Below are positions 1-8,854 of a stretch of DNA of 64,000 nucleotides, one piece after another. Position numbers and translations under genes: made by a program. Position 1 is the stretch's first letter. Each line of letters starts with the position of its first letter. The notes under the pieces were generated by a model. It was not told where the DNA came from and did no database searches. It was given only the letters and a program-made list of their open reading frames with translations. The stretch comes from Natrinema longum. GTDB taxonomy: Archaea; Halobacteriota; Halobacteria; Halobacteriales; Natrialbaceae. Location of the stretch: NCBI RefSeq assembly GCF_017352095.1, contig NZ_CP071463.1:3348001-3412000 (forward strand), written 5' to 3'.

Positions 1-3
1 TCG

Positions 4-528
4 ATGCTTCCCCCGAAGACCGCCGGAATCGCGATCCGCGCCGAGTGTTCACCCGCTGCGAGTCTCGGCGATCCGGTCGAGATCCGGTCGACCGGGGATC
101 GGGACCGATTGATCGCGACCGGGACGCTTCGAACGGCCACCGGGTCGGTTGCGACCGTGCTCGTCGACGTCGATCGCGTCGACGACTTCGCCGTCGACGA
201 GCGCTATCGACTGGTCACCCGTCCCGACGAGCCAACCGACGGCTACGAGTTCGCGTCGACGCTCCGGACGGTCGACGAGACGGTGACGACGCTCTCGATC
301 GACTCCGACGGCCGGTTCGCCGGTGAGTTCGTCGGCTGGCTACCCGGACGAGTGCTCGTCCTCGACCGCGCGGACGAGTTGCGTCCCTTTCCCGAGGACA
401 GCGAGACGCTGCGAGCGGGCGACGACCTCTGGATACTCGCCCCGCCTGAGGACCTGACGATGGTCGATCCTGCGGACAGTACAAACTCACACAGCGACCT
501 CGACGATCAGACGCAGACACGGACATAG
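4..528 (+). CDS. Hypothetical protein with TrkA-C (RCK_C)-like C-terminus
   Basis: A 174-aa acidic protein from the first ATG; the true start may lie before the window. No membrane segment is visible. Residues of about 105-150 follow the TrkA-C/RCK_C pattern: a Gly-Arg-Val-Leu-Val-Leu strand, a Pro-rich turn, then Leu-Arg-Ala-Gly-Asp-Asp-Leu-Trp-Ile-Leu. That module binds ligands in potassium transport regulators, but no NAD-binding RCK_N half is present. The tail after residue 155 is hydrophilic and probably disordered. It ends 7 bases before the next gene, so it probably heads a three-gene transcript with the small unknown protein and the MinD-type ATPase. Function unknown. Confidence 0.6.
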   Translation: MLPPKTAGIAIRAECSPAASLGDPVEIRSTGDRDRLIATGTLRTATGSVATVLVDVDRVDDFAVDERYRLVTRPDEPTDGYEFASTLRTVDETVTTLSIDSDGRFAGEFVGWLPGRVLVLDRADELRPFPEDSETLRAGDDLWILAPPEDLTMVDPADSTNSHSDLDDQTQTRT

Positions 529-535
529 TCACTCC

Positions 536-901
536 ATGGTTACTCTCGAAACGAATTCGGAACGAACGAACGGCATCACGATGGTCCGGGTGACGGTCAC
601 GAACACGCGTTCGACTCCCCAGACCGTTCGTCTACAGCTCTTGCTCGACGGCCCGGTCTGGCCGCCGCGACACGACGGACTCGTCGATCCACACTGGAAC
701 GACGACGATCGCTGGGAGGCGACGGTCCGTCCGGGTCGGTGCCGAGGCATCGGTTTCGCGAGCCCCGCCGAGCCGACCGATCCCCTCGTCGAAGTCGTCT
801 CGAGCGAGCGCCACGAGGGCGAGAAAACCAGGCCTGCGGCGGTTCTCGGCGAACTCGACCGCTGGCAGCCGACGAACGAGGTGCTCGAACACGAGCGATG
901 A
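536..901 (+). CDS. Small haloarchaeal protein of unknown function (DUF7857-like?)
   Basis: A 121-aa protein. Residues 14-85 alternate hydrophobic and polar positions like a beta-sandwich, with aromatic and Pro residues (Trp42, Pro43-Pro44, Trp61). I recall relatives placed next to MinD-like genes in other haloarchaea under a DUF label near 7857, which I could not verify. The stop overlaps the start of the MinD-type gene in an ATGA arrangement at 898-901, so the two are almost certainly co-translated. No signal peptide or catalytic motif is seen. Confidence 0.65.
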   Translation: MVTLETNSERTNGITMVRVTVTNTRSTPQTVRLQLLLDGPVWPPRHDGLVDPHWNDDDRWEATVRPGRCRGIGFASPAEPTDPLVEVVSSERHEGEKTRPAAVLGELDRWQPTNEVLEHER

Positions 902-1596
902 TCGTCGCTGTCGCCGGGGGCAAGGGTGGCGTCGGGAAGTCGACGGTATCGCTGAATCTCGCCCACGAACTCGATGCCGTTGTCGTCGACGCCGACCTGA
1001 CCGGCGCGGATCTCCCGCCCGGGACCGGTCCCGACCTCCACGACGTCCTGGCTGGCCGGGCAAACCCGGTCGATGCGGTCGAGACGAGCGGTTCGGTCCC
1101 GGTCTTGCCCTGCGGTCGAACGCTGTCGGGGGCACGCGCGTCAGAGATTGCGGCCCTCGAACGGGTGCTGGAACGCGTCGAACGAGGCTGGGGGCGCGTC
1201 GTCGTCGACTGTCCTAGCGGGCTCGCCCGCGATGTCGGGTTCGAACTTCGGGCCGCCGATCTCGCGGTACTCGTCACGAGTCCCGACAAAGCGGCGCTAG
1301 TCGACGCTCTCCGGACCCACGACCTCGCTGTCACTCTCGAGACCCCGGTCGCCGCTGTCGTCCTCAACATGGCCGATCGGGAGGGGCACGGCTCGCTCGC
1401 CGGCCGACTGGGTCGGACGCTCGGCGTCGACGTCACACTCGTCGAACGACAGGACGCGGTCGCCGATGCCCAGGCGCGGTGGGTTCCAGTCCACGACCAC
1501 GATGCCGACGCACAGGCCCTCGAGGCGTACCACTCGGTCGCCGAGCGGGTCGGCCAGGCGCAAACGCGCTGTGCCGACCGTTCCGACTCCGTCTGA
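898..1596 (+). CDS. MinD/ParA-type P-loop ATPase
   Basis: A 232-aa protein starting at the ATG that overlaps the upstream stop; translation begins directly with the deviant Walker A motif GGKGGVGKST (residues 7-16), as in MinD/ParA/Mrp ATPases. A switch region VVDADLTGADLP follows at about 30-41, and a VVDCPSG Walker B-like strand at about 101-107. At 232 aa it is a minimal single-domain form. No amphipathic membrane-targeting tail like bacterial MinD is obvious at the C-terminus. Haloarchaeal MinD paralogues position pili, archaella and chemosensory arrays, and a pilus locus starts 1.1 kb downstream; a role in placing that machine is inference only. Confidence 0.85.
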   Translation: MIVAVAGGKGGVGKSTVSLNLAHELDAVVVDADLTGADLPPGTGPDLHDVLAGRANPVDAVETSGSVPVLPCGRTLSGARASEIAALERVLERVERGWGRVVVDCPSGLARDVGFELRAADLAVLVTSPDKAALVDALRTHDLAVTLETPVAAVVLNMADREGHGSLAGRLGRTLGVDVTLVERQDAVADAQARWVPVHDHDADAQALEAYHSVAERVGQAQTRCADRSDSV

Positions 1597-2184
1597 GTCG
1601 TCAGGAGACCGATCTTTTGCGTCTCCGATTCCGTCAGTTTTGGCTCCGTCCCACCGCTCTCGATCGTGGGTCGGGGCACGTCAGTAACTGTCCGCTCGTT
1701 CCAACGAGTCTCGGCCGAGGGCCTGGAAACGAACGCCGTCGGCAGTTCCGTGAGGAACTCGAGCGGAGCGACGCATCGATCGTACTGTCGAACGGAAATC
1801 ACTGCGCATTCGACGCGGAGTTGCAGCCGTTTCGAAGCGACCGGCCGCCGATCGTTCCAACCGTTCGGCTCGGTGGTGTCGACTTCGTCCTCGAGGACGG
1901 TGCAGGCCTCGAGGGGGTCGGTCATCGTCCGCATCGTCTCGACGTCCGCAGTGACGGACGGGATTCTTCAGTCGTCCCCGTGAAATCGTGGAGATCCGTG
2001 GTGTCGTCGAACGCACTCGGGAACGAGCAGTCCGACGTCGTCGTGATCGCCCGTCGTCGAGGATAAATGGCTCACCCGTACTGGCAATAGCTTACAATAA
2101 AACAACAAACGCGCACGGACACAACAAACGGGGACGACCAGTAGTCGAAATCGAAACCACACCTCCCGGCGTGGCCACCAGGCC
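1597..2184. other. 588-bp gap without a confident gene; coding-like minus-strand stretch
   Basis: No open frame here has convincing boundaries. The most coding-like stretch is on the minus strand from an ATG at 1934 to about 1600: it is GC-rich at third positions and acidic near its start. The frame does not stop until it has run antisense through the whole MinD-type gene, so it cannot be intact as read. It may be a decayed or frameshifted gene. The part from 2070 to 2130 is AT-richer and probably holds the 3' untranslated end of the minus-strand pilin-like gene. Confidence 0.35.
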
Positions 2185-2685
2185 TTAGCCGTCAGTAACG
2201 ACGGTCAACTCATTGTTTGGTTCGCCGTCTTCCCAATCCGAGTCCGTCGGGGGTTCGATTTCGAACTCGATACTACCGGTGTCGGCATCCGGCGGAAGTT
2301 CGACATCCTCGAAATCGAAATCCGCTTCGCCGTCGTCACCGGTCTCTCCGATGACCGCATCCATCCGGGCACTGCCAGCGGTTGCGATCACCGTCGCTTC
2401 AGGAACTCCCTCGTCGTTTTCGTCGACTACTTTCACCGTGAAACTGTCCGTGTCTCCTTCCGAAATATAGTTCTCGTCTTGGAACTCCAGGTCGACTTCG
2501 GTCTTCGTTCCGAAATCACCGATCCCGCCGAGCATCTGTAGCATGATTCCCAGCGACATCACGCCGACGATGAGTGCGATTACGAGTCTGATCGGTAGCC
2601 CCTCTATCGCCCGGTCGTCGTCGACGAACGAGCGCGTGGGACTCGAGAGTGATAGCGTGGGTATCGGTCGTTGTTTCGAACCCAT
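2185..2685 (-). CDS. Pilin-like protein with extracytoplasmic beta domain (DUF7382-like?)
   Basis: A 166-aa protein. Residues 23-50 resemble an archaeal type IV pilin N-terminus: Asp-Asp-Arg-Ala-Ile-Glu-Gly-Leu-Pro, then a hydrophobic helix of about 20 residues, preceded by a positively charged stretch. After it comes an acidic domain (55-166) with the look of a carboxypeptidase-regulatory or Ig-like beta fold. This suggests export and anchoring or assembly through the type IV pilus pathway (inference). It is transcribed divergently from the HerA-like ATPase. A TATA-like box on its strand at 2708-2717 lies about 27 bases before the start, predicting a leaderless mRNA. Confidence 0.7.
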   Translation of the reverse strand: MGSKQRPIPTLSLSSPTRSFVDDDRAIEGLPIRLVIALIVGVMSLGIMLQMLGGIGDFGTKTEVDLEFQDENYISEGDTDSFTVKVVDENDEGVPEATVIATAGSARMDAVIGETGDDGEADFDFEDVELPPDADTGSIEFEIEPPTDSDWEDGEPNNELTVVTDG

Positions 2686-2707
2686 ACCCTGGTTGGCCGC
2701 CCCTTTC

Positions 2708-2740
2708 CATTTAAACCCAAGATCGAAACTTCAAATATGA
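2708..2740. promoter_or_regulatory. Divergent promoter pair between the pilin-like gene and HerA-like ATPase
   Basis: A TTTAAA-containing box at 2708-2717 (read on the minus strand) sits about 27 bases upstream of the ATG at 2685. A CAAATATGA box at 2732-2740 sits about 25 bases upstream of the ATG at 2759. The spacing matches archaeal TATA boxes driving leaderless transcripts. No Shine-Dalgarno sequence is seen before either gene. Confidence 0.55.
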
Positions 2741-2758
2741 TAGGGGCTGAGACGGACT

Positions 2759-3814
2759 ATGGGTTTCGTCATCGGACGCGGCGCTGACGCTGCAACGGAG
2801 CAGGCCGGTCACGTGGGTCGGTATCGGGCACTCGACGGTAGTCAGGGAACCAAGCTTTACCTCGACCTCGATGGTCCCCACGCGACGTTGATCGTCGGAA
2901 AGCGCGGCTACGGAAAGTCGTTCACGATGGGCGTCGTCGCCGAGGAACTCGCCCGCGCGGCGGGGGTCACACCGGTAGTTATCGACCCGATGGGGGTCTT
3001 TTCGACGCTCGCAGAACCCGCCGACGGCGAGGCGGTCCCCGTCGAAGTGGTCGACGAGCCGGCAGTTTCAGCCGACGTGCTCGGCCCGCGGTCGTGGTGT
3101 TCATTGCTCGGGCTCTCCGCCGAGACCGGTGCCGGCGCACTCGTCTGGGAAGCCGCCCAGCAGCACCCGACGCTCGCGGACATGCGCCGCCACGTCGAGC
3201 AAAGCGACGCGCCGGACACCGACAGACGGTCCGCAGTCAACCACATCGATCTCGCGGATACGTGGGGCGTGTTCGACCCAGACGGACTCGACGCCAGCAC
3301 CCTCGCCAGCACCGAGATCACGGTGGTAGACGTTTCCGGGCTCGACTCCGCACCGATGAACGCCGTCTGCCGGGGGATCGCCGAGGCGCTCTACCGGGCA
3401 CGCGTCGACGACCGCATCGATCGCCTCCCGTGGCTGTTGATCGACGAGGCACACACCTTCTTCGACGGCATCGCGGAGGACGCCCTGCACACGGTGCTCA
3501 CGCGTGGGCGAGCACCGGGCGTCAGTCTCGTACTGGCGACCCAGCGTCCGAGCGCCGTCTCGGAAATCGCGATCTCTCAGTCCGATGTCCTGGTGTCACA
3601 CCGACTGACCGCAGGGGCGGATCTCGAGGCGTTGAACGCCGCCCAGCCGACGTACATGAACGACTCGTTCGACGAGCGGCTCCCGACCGACCCCGGCGAA
3701 GTGGTCGTGATCGACGACGCGACCGAAACGATCCACGCTGCCCAGATCCGGGCCCGTGATACGCCACACGGCGGCGGGAGCCCGAGCGCACGCGAACTCG
3801 CCGATCACGAGTGA
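2759..3814 (+). CDS. HerA/FtsK-like P-loop ATPase
   Basis: A 351-aa protein with Walker A GKRGYGKS (residues 47-54) and Walker B LLIDEAH (about 226-232), followed by an ATQRPSAVS motif near 260, an arrangement typical of HerA/VirB4-type ATPases (DUF87-like). It lacks the N-terminal HAS barrel of full HerA. Haloarchaeal relatives are annotated simply as ATP-binding proteins and often stand at the head of pilus/secretion clusters. It precedes the coiled-coil gene by 91 bases, and that gene has its own TATA box, so this one is probably a separate transcript. A motor role in macromolecule transport is inferred from family and context. Confidence 0.85.
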   Translation: MGFVIGRGADAATEQAGHVGRYRALDGSQGTKLYLDLDGPHATLIVGKRGYGKSFTMGVVAEELARAAGVTPVVIDPMGVFSTLAEPADGEAVPVEVVDEPAVSADVLGPRSWCSLLGLSAETGAGALVWEAAQQHPTLADMRRHVEQSDAPDTDRRSAVNHIDLADTWGVFDPDGLDASTLASTEITVVDVSGLDSAPMNAVCRGIAEALYRARVDDRIDRLPWLLIDEAHTFFDGIAEDALHTVLTRGRAPGVSLVLATQRPSAVSEIAISQSDVLVSHRLTAGADLEALNAAQPTYMNDSFDERLPTDPGEVVVIDDATETIHAAQIRARDTPHGGGSPSARELADHE

Positions 3815-3875
3815 TCGATCGGTGGTCGGATAGCGTGTCGGTACCGATCGAGTGGTGCAGTTTCGACCGTCCGAA

Positions 3876-3883
3876 TTTAAATA
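3876..3883 (+). promoter_or_regulatory. TATA box for the coiled-coil/ATPase genes
   Basis: TTTAAATA lies 23-30 bases before the ATG at 3906. This supports that start over an in-frame ATG at 3852, which lies upstream of the box. A leaderless mRNA is predicted. Confidence 0.6.
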
Positions 3884-3905
3884 TGATACTGCGGGAAGGA
3901 CGGCC

Positions 3906-4577
3906 ATGACGGACATCGAGCGACTCGAGCAGCGCCTGTCGGCCGTCGAGCGCGTCGTCGTCGACGGCGACGTAACGTTCGCGGAACTGTCGGAACTGAC
4001 CTCGCTGGCGGAAACCGTCGCCGAACTCGAAACGCGTCTCGAGGAACAGGACCGACGGATCGCCGACCTCGAAGCGACCGTTCAGTCGATCGAAGGGTAC
4101 GTTGGGAACGTGGAGTCGATCAACGACGACGTCGAACGCCACGCCGCGTCGGCGGTTGCGACGGTCGACCGATTCGAACGCCGAATGGATAAACTCGAGG
4201 TCGAACTCGACGATCTCCAGGGTGGGCTACTCGATACGGAACCGGAAGCTCCCGAGAGAGACGAGGATGTAACCGATGGAACGGCCACCGAGACTACCAA
4301 CGCGGACGGCGAACCGACGGTCTTCACGTTCGGTGAGAGCGGACTCGAGGAACCCGACGACGCCGAAGGAGAGCCGGAACGATCGGTCGAAGGGATCGTC
4401 GACGGGACTGGCACGTCGCGGTCGATCGTCGACGATGGTGCGGACCGACCGGCCTCATCCGCGAATCAGTCGACCGTCGATTCGGCGCTCGGTGAGAGTG
4501 ACTCGGCCACGAACGGACCCGCGACGGACGAGGACGACGGCGGATTGGTGGGGTCGCTGCGGTCACGGCTCCTATGA
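3906..4577 (+). CDS. Coiled-coil protein of the pilus/secretion locus (DUF7310-like)
   Basis: A 223-aa very acidic protein. Residues 1-115 form heptad-like coiled coils rich in Leu, Glu and Val; 120-210 is an acidic low-complexity linker; the extreme C-terminus (GGLVGSLRSRLL) is short and partly basic. I recall similar proteins just upstream of type II/IV secretion ATPases in haloarchaea with a DUF7310 label (unverified). Its stop overlaps the next start (ATGA at 4574-4577), so the two are translationally coupled. It probably acts as a structural or adaptor part of the apparatus; no enzyme motif is seen. Confidence 0.75.
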   Translation: MTDIERLEQRLSAVERVVVDGDVTFAELSELTSLAETVAELETRLEEQDRRIADLEATVQSIEGYVGNVESINDDVERHAASAVATVDRFERRMDKLEVELDDLQGGLLDTEPEAPERDEDVTDGTATETTNADGEPTVFTFGESGLEEPDDAEGEPERSVEGIVDGTGTSRSIVDDGADRPASSANQSTVDSALGESDSATNGPATDEDDGGLVGSLRSRLL

Positions 4578-5050
4578 TTCGGTACGTAGTAGCAGTGTTG
4601 CTGGCGGTGGCAGTCCTGAGCGTTGCGGGAGTCGCACTCGAGGACGGCGCAGACGACAATACGGACCGCCAGCTACAGACCGGGATTTCCGACATCGAAG
4701 GGGCAGCGGTCGACCTGACGGAGAACGAAGAACTCTCACCGGCTGGCCATCCCGATCCACGGCGTGTCGTCGAGGTAACCGTCCCGGCCGGTTCGCTCAC
4801 GGCAACGGGCGTCACACACTTCGAGATCGAACCGGTACGCAAAGCAGACATGAGTATCGCGCGATACGTCCTGGACGACGGAACGAGAAAGCAGGAATTC
4901 ATCGACGAACCGATCGTCTACCATGATCCGACCGACAACCGAACGACCGCGATCGGCGGGAGCGGGAAACGGACGCTCAGACTAGCGCTTTTGCCCGACG
5001 AGAACGGCGATCCGGTCGTCGTCGCAGCGCCGCCGGACTGGGAGAAGTAG
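4574..5050 (+). CDS. Small secreted or membrane-anchored protein (DUF7311-like)
   Basis: A 158-aa protein. Residues 2-22 form an uninterrupted hydrophobic segment starting at Ile2, either a signal peptide or a single anchor. The remaining 130 residues look like a soluble extracytoplasmic beta-rich domain without Cys. It is coupled by ATGA to the coiled-coil gene and lies 91 bases before the secretion ATPase, which has its own TATA box. I recall the same order in other haloarchaeal pilus loci, where it is labelled DUF7311 (unverified). Likely an accessory part of the machine; function unknown. Confidence 0.75.
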   Translation: MIRYVVAVLLAVAVLSVAGVALEDGADDNTDRQLQTGISDIEGAAVDLTENEELSPAGHPDPRRVVEVTVPAGSLTATGVTHFEIEPVRKADMSIARYVLDDGTRKQEFIDEPIVYHDPTDNRTTAIGGSGKRTLRLALLPDENGDPVVVAAPPDWEK

Positions 5051-5111
5051 CGATCGAGCGTCAGTTTCGAACCCGTGTGAGGCCGTGAGCGATCCCGCGG
5101 GAGAGTTGTGG

Positions 5112-5117
5112 TTTAAA
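5112..5117 (+). promoter_or_regulatory. TATA box of the secretion ATPase operon
   Basis: TTTAAA within GGTTTAAATGAG lies about 25-30 bases before the ATG at 5142, with no ribosome binding site in between. A leaderless start is predicted. Confidence 0.55.
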
Positions 5118-5141
5118 TGAGAAGGCGAGTCCAAACGGGGT

Positions 5142-7058
5142 ATGTCTACGGACGACTCCGGCCGACTGGTGCGGACGTTCCTCCCGGGGATCGGGTTCGA
5201 GAGACTGTTCGGGGACGCGGCGGCTCGAGGTCGATGCGACTGCGAGATGGCGTTCGACGACCGGACGATCCACGTCGACGCGTCGGAGTGCAGCGGCAAT
5301 CTCGTCGAGTCACCTGATTGCCGCCACTCGGTCGTCGAGATGCTATCGGAACGAGAGATGGAGTCGATCGTCGTCAGTTCGGACGGATTGAAATACCGGT
5401 ACGACCGGGACGAGACGGACTTTCTGGGAGCGGCCGGACGGTTCATCGAGTTACTCGGATCACGCGACGAGGTGCTCGCACGCGATGTCGCCCGGGATCC
5501 ACTCGGTGCTGCCGCGGGGCTCGATAGTCGGGTCGACGAGATCGGTGATGTGGCCCTCGAGTCCGGGCTGCTGGAGGTCGTTGCGGGGGTCGACGGATAC
5601 ACGGACGTGTTGTCTCCCCGCGTCGGGGTCGGGATCGCGAACTACTTTATCGATCGGACGATCGACGAGACGGCCCGACTCGTCGATATCAGGGAGCTCG
5701 AGACCGGGAGTACGACCCGAATTTACGAGCGAGCGGACCGACTCCCGCTGTACGAGCTCGATGTCGTCGACCTCTCGCTGTCGCCGGAGGAACGCGAGTT
5801 GGTGATCGATGGCTACGAGGCGATCGCCGAAGGATGGGTGGACGGCGACCGCGCACCCTCGCGGGCGATCGAGTTCGTCTCGGAGGAACCGGTCGATCCG
5901 ACGTTGACGACGGTATTGGAGAAACACACCGAAGGGTACGGTATTCTTGAGGACCTGTTCGCCGATTCGGCGGTGACCGACGTCTACGTCACGTCGCCGG
6001 TGACCGCGAACCCGCTTCGGGTCGAACTCGATGGGGAAGCCATGGAGACGAACGTCCACCTCACCGAGACGGGTGCGAAAGCGCTGGCATCGCGGGTCAG
6101 GCGAACGAGCGGGCGAGCCTTCTCGCGTGCGAAACCGACCGTCGACGCGACGGCGTCGCTGGCGAACGGTCGCGGACTCCGGATCGCAGGCGTCACCGAT
6201 CCCGTCGCGGACGGGACCGCCTTCGCCTTCCGCGAACAGTCCGACGACAGGTTTACACTGCCGGGATTAGTGGCGAACGGAACGATGCCGGCGGCAGCCG
6301 CGGGCTTTCTCTCGACGGCGATCGAACGGAACGCCGCGACGTTGATCGCCGGGACCCGCGGGGCCGGGAAGACGACGCTGCTCGGGACGTTGCTCTACGA
6401 GGTAACGCCGGATACACGCACGGTGATTATCGAAGATACCCCCGAACTGCCCGTCAGTCCGTTGCAATCGGTCGGCCGGGACGTTCAGGCGCTCCGGACC
6501 GGTACCAGCCGCGGGCCGGAGATTTCACCAGCCGACGCGCTCCGGACGGCGCTCCGGCTTGGTGACGGTGCGCTGGTAGTCGGGGAGATCCGCGGTGAAG
6601 AGGCCCGCGTTCTTTACGAAGCGATGCGAGTCGGGGCAAACGCGAACGCCGTCCTCGGAACGATCCACGGGGACGGCGCTGACGACGTCTACGAGCGTGT
6701 CGTCTCAGATCTCGATGTCGAACCCTCCTCGTTCGGTGCGACGGACCTGGTAGTCACGGTCCAGGCCTATCGGACACCCGAAGGACGGAGTCGACGGATC
6801 GCTCGTATTGAGGAGGTGCTCGGCACTGGCGACGACATTCGGTTCGAATCCCTCTACGAACTCGACGGAACCGAGACGGCATCGACCGGTCGAATCGACC
6901 GAGGGAAGAGTCGCTACGTCCAGGCGATGAGTGGGCCGACCGAGGAATACGCCGATGTCAGACGAGCCATTGTCGAGCGGGAAGAACTGATGAGGGAACT
7001 CGCAGAAGACGGGCGAGTTTCGCCGTCGGAAGTGGCCGCCGCGTACGCTACCCGATAG
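5142..7058 (+). CDS. Type II/IV secretion system (VirB11/GspE/PilB-type) ATPase
   Basis: A 638-aa assembly ATPase. The C-terminal motor has Walker A GTRGAGKT (residues 404-411), an Asp-box-like stretch VIIEDTPELP (about 427-436), Walker B ALVVGEIRGEEA (about 476-487) and a His-box GTIHGDGADD (about 506-515). The N-terminal 260 residues carry a small Cys/His-containing region (Cys28 and Cys30 near the start, further Cys/His around 48-60) and a helical domain, as in haloarchaeal PilB proteins. It powers assembly of type IV pilus-like filaments together with the PilC/GspF-type protein 15 bases downstream, which is the usual archaeal pair. Which Haloferax PilB class it belongs to cannot be settled by eye. 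Confidence 0.93.
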   Translation: MSTDDSGRLVRTFLPGIGFERLFGDAAARGRCDCEMAFDDRTIHVDASECSGNLVESPDCRHSVVEMLSEREMESIVVSSDGLKYRYDRDETDFLGAAGRFIELLGSRDEVLARDVARDPLGAAAGLDSRVDEIGDVALESGLLEVVAGVDGYTDVLSPRVGVGIANYFIDRTIDETARLVDIRELETGSTTRIYERADRLPLYELDVVDLSLSPEERELVIDGYEAIAEGWVDGDRAPSRAIEFVSEEPVDPTLTTVLEKHTEGYGILEDLFADSAVTDVYVTSPVTANPLRVELDGEAMETNVHLTETGAKALASRVRRTSGRAFSRAKPTVDATASLANGRGLRIAGVTDPVADGTAFAFREQSDDRFTLPGLVANGTMPAAAAGFLSTAIERNAATLIAGTRGAGKTTLLGTLLYEVTPDTRTVIIEDTPELPVSPLQSVGRDVQALRTGTSRGPEISPADALRTALRLGDGALVVGEIRGEEARVLYEAMRVGANANAVLGTIHGDGADDVYERVVSDLDVEPSSFGATDLVVTVQAYRTPEGRSRRIARIEEVLGTGDDIRFESLYELDGTETASTGRIDRGKSRYVQAMSGPTEEYADVRRAIVEREELMRELAEDGRVSPSEVAAAYATR

Positions 7059-7073
7059 TAACGAGGTGAGAGA

Positions 7074-8810
7074 ATGACGATACTGATGACGGCGATGGTC
7101 GTTCGCGTGCTCGCCGGTCTCTACCCTTACGACGTCGAGGCGAGCAGGGAACTCATCGACTCGATTCGATTCGTCGGTGCCCCATACGACGCCGAGACGG
7201 TCGTCAAGGCCGGATACGGTGCGGGATTCGCTGCTGCGTTCGTGCCAGTCCCGCTCCTACTCGTAAACGTGTCGATACCGTTCATCGCTGTCTTCGTACT
7301 CACGGCGTCGTTCGGGTCGGCCCACGCGATCCACTCCTGGCCACACCTCCAGGCGGCGTTCCGGCGGACGGAGGCGCTGGGCGAGACGCCGAATCTCATC
7401 GGGCGAGCGGTGTTGCGGATGCAGATCCAACCCTCGCTCGAGAACGCGGTCAGGTTCGCCGCTGAAACCGGTGACGGACCGCTGGCGCGGAGCCTCGGCG
7501 TACACGTCAACCGGTCGAAAGGGACGCCGTACGCCGGGTTGCTGTCGTTCGCCGACGAGTGGGCCGAACACTTCCCGGCGCTTCGACGCTCGTCGACGCT
7601 GCTCGCGACCGCACAGGACGCCCCGGAAGGGGAGCGCGCGCGCACGCTCGATCGCTCCCTGTCTGCCATTCTCGATGGGACTCGAAACCGGATGGCGGAG
7701 TTCACGGCGTCGATCAGGGCACCGACTACCATGCTCTTTGCTTTCGGTATTCTGCTTCCGATGGCGCTGATCGCGATCGTTCCCGTGGCACCGATGGCCG
7801 GTGTCGATCTCAACATCTGGATGTTCGTGCTCCTGTACAACGTGGTGTTGCCGGCCGTACTGATCGCTGCGTCGTTGTGGTTACTCGTGCGCCGACCCGT
7901 TGCGTTTCCGCCGCCGAAAATCGATCACGATCATCCCGACCTCCCCGACCACCTCTGGCTCCGAGCCGGTTGGGGGCTCGTCGCCGGCGGGGTAGTCTAT
8001 ACCGCCATCGAACTATTCGGACCCGCGTACCTCTCCGCGGTCGTCGCGGGGGGAGTCGGTATCGGCGTTGCCCTGCTGGCAGTCTACCGGCCGACCCTCG
8101 AGATTCGGACCCACGTTCGTGACGTCGAAACGCATCTGACCGACGCACTGTACATCGTTGGCCGACAGGTCGCCGAGGGTGAGTCCGTCGAGTCCGCGAT
8201 CGAACTCGCCGCCGATCGGGTCCCCGCGGAAACCGGCGACGTGTTCGAACACGCCGCTGGCGTTCAGCGTCGTCTTCACACGGGCGTCGAAGAGGCGTTC
8301 CTCGGACCCTACGGTGCGTTGCGAAACGTTCCGAGTCAGCGTGCACGCAGCATGGCCGCGTTGCTCGCGATCGCCGGCGAAGAAGGGAAGCCGGCCGGTC
8401 GCGCCATCGTTTCGATGGCCGACCACCTCGAGGAACTCGAGAACGTCGAAGCCGAGACGAAGCGGTCACTCATTAAGGTCACCAGTACGCTCGACAACAC
8501 CGCGGCGTACTTCGGTCCAATGGTCGGCGGTGCCACGGTCGGCATGGCGGGGATGCTCACGACGGAGGACTTCGCGACCAGCGACAGACTCGGCGACGCG
8601 ACCACGATACCGGTCGAACAACTCGGAGTCGTCATCGCGATCTATCTGATCATGCTGGTGGTCATTCTGACGCCGCTGTCGTACGCACTCCGCCACGGGA
8701 TGGACCGAACGCTGTTCGGATACCACGTCGGCCGTGCGCTGCTCTCGTCGATGCTACTGTTCGTGGTGACCGTTTCGATGATCGATGTCGTGTTGCTCGA
8801 TCCCGTCTGA
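7074..8810 (+). CDS. Type II secretion F / TadC-like pilus platform membrane protein
   Basis: A 578-aa membrane protein with two T2SSF-like halves. Hydrophobic segments lie near residues 40-90, 215-270, 285-345 and 515-578. The cytoplasmic stretches carry the helical GspF pattern (for example QPSLENAVRFAAETGDGPLA at about 124-143, then a second copy around 365-470 with the REVAEG/AIELA type of residues). It is the inner-membrane partner of the upstream ATPase, with a 15-base gap between the genes; together they form the PilB/PilC core. The length and fused double domain are normal for archaeal PilC. Confidence 0.9.
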   Translation: MTILMTAMVVRVLAGLYPYDVEASRELIDSIRFVGAPYDAETVVKAGYGAGFAAAFVPVPLLLVNVSIPFIAVFVLTASFGSAHAIHSWPHLQAAFRRTEALGETPNLIGRAVLRMQIQPSLENAVRFAAETGDGPLARSLGVHVNRSKGTPYAGLLSFADEWAEHFPALRRSSTLLATAQDAPEGERARTLDRSLSAILDGTRNRMAEFTASIRAPTTMLFAFGILLPMALIAIVPVAPMAGVDLNIWMFVLLYNVVLPAVLIAASLWLLVRRPVAFPPPKIDHDHPDLPDHLWLRAGWGLVAGGVVYTAIELFGPAYLSAVVAGGVGIGVALLAVYRPTLEIRTHVRDVETHLTDALYIVGRQVAEGESVESAIELAADRVPAETGDVFEHAAGVQRRLHTGVEEAFLGPYGALRNVPSQRARSMAALLAIAGEEGKPAGRAIVSMADHLEELENVEAETKRSLIKVTSTLDNTAAYFGPMVGGATVGMAGMLTTEDFATSDRLGDATTIPVEQLGVVIAIYLIMLVVILTPLSYALRHGMDRTLFGYHVGRALLSSMLLFVVTVSMIDVVLLDPV

Positions 8811-8854
8811 GCGTGCCCTCACCCGCGATCGGCTCGACTCGAGTTTCGGCTTTA

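Noticed and set aside
597-1934. Long minus-strand open frame of about 445 codons
   Set aside because: Most of it is antisense to the MinD-type and DUF7857-like genes, a common artefact of GC-rich codon bias; its Ser/Arg/Thr-rich translation is not protein-like. Only its first 85 codons are kept as a question.
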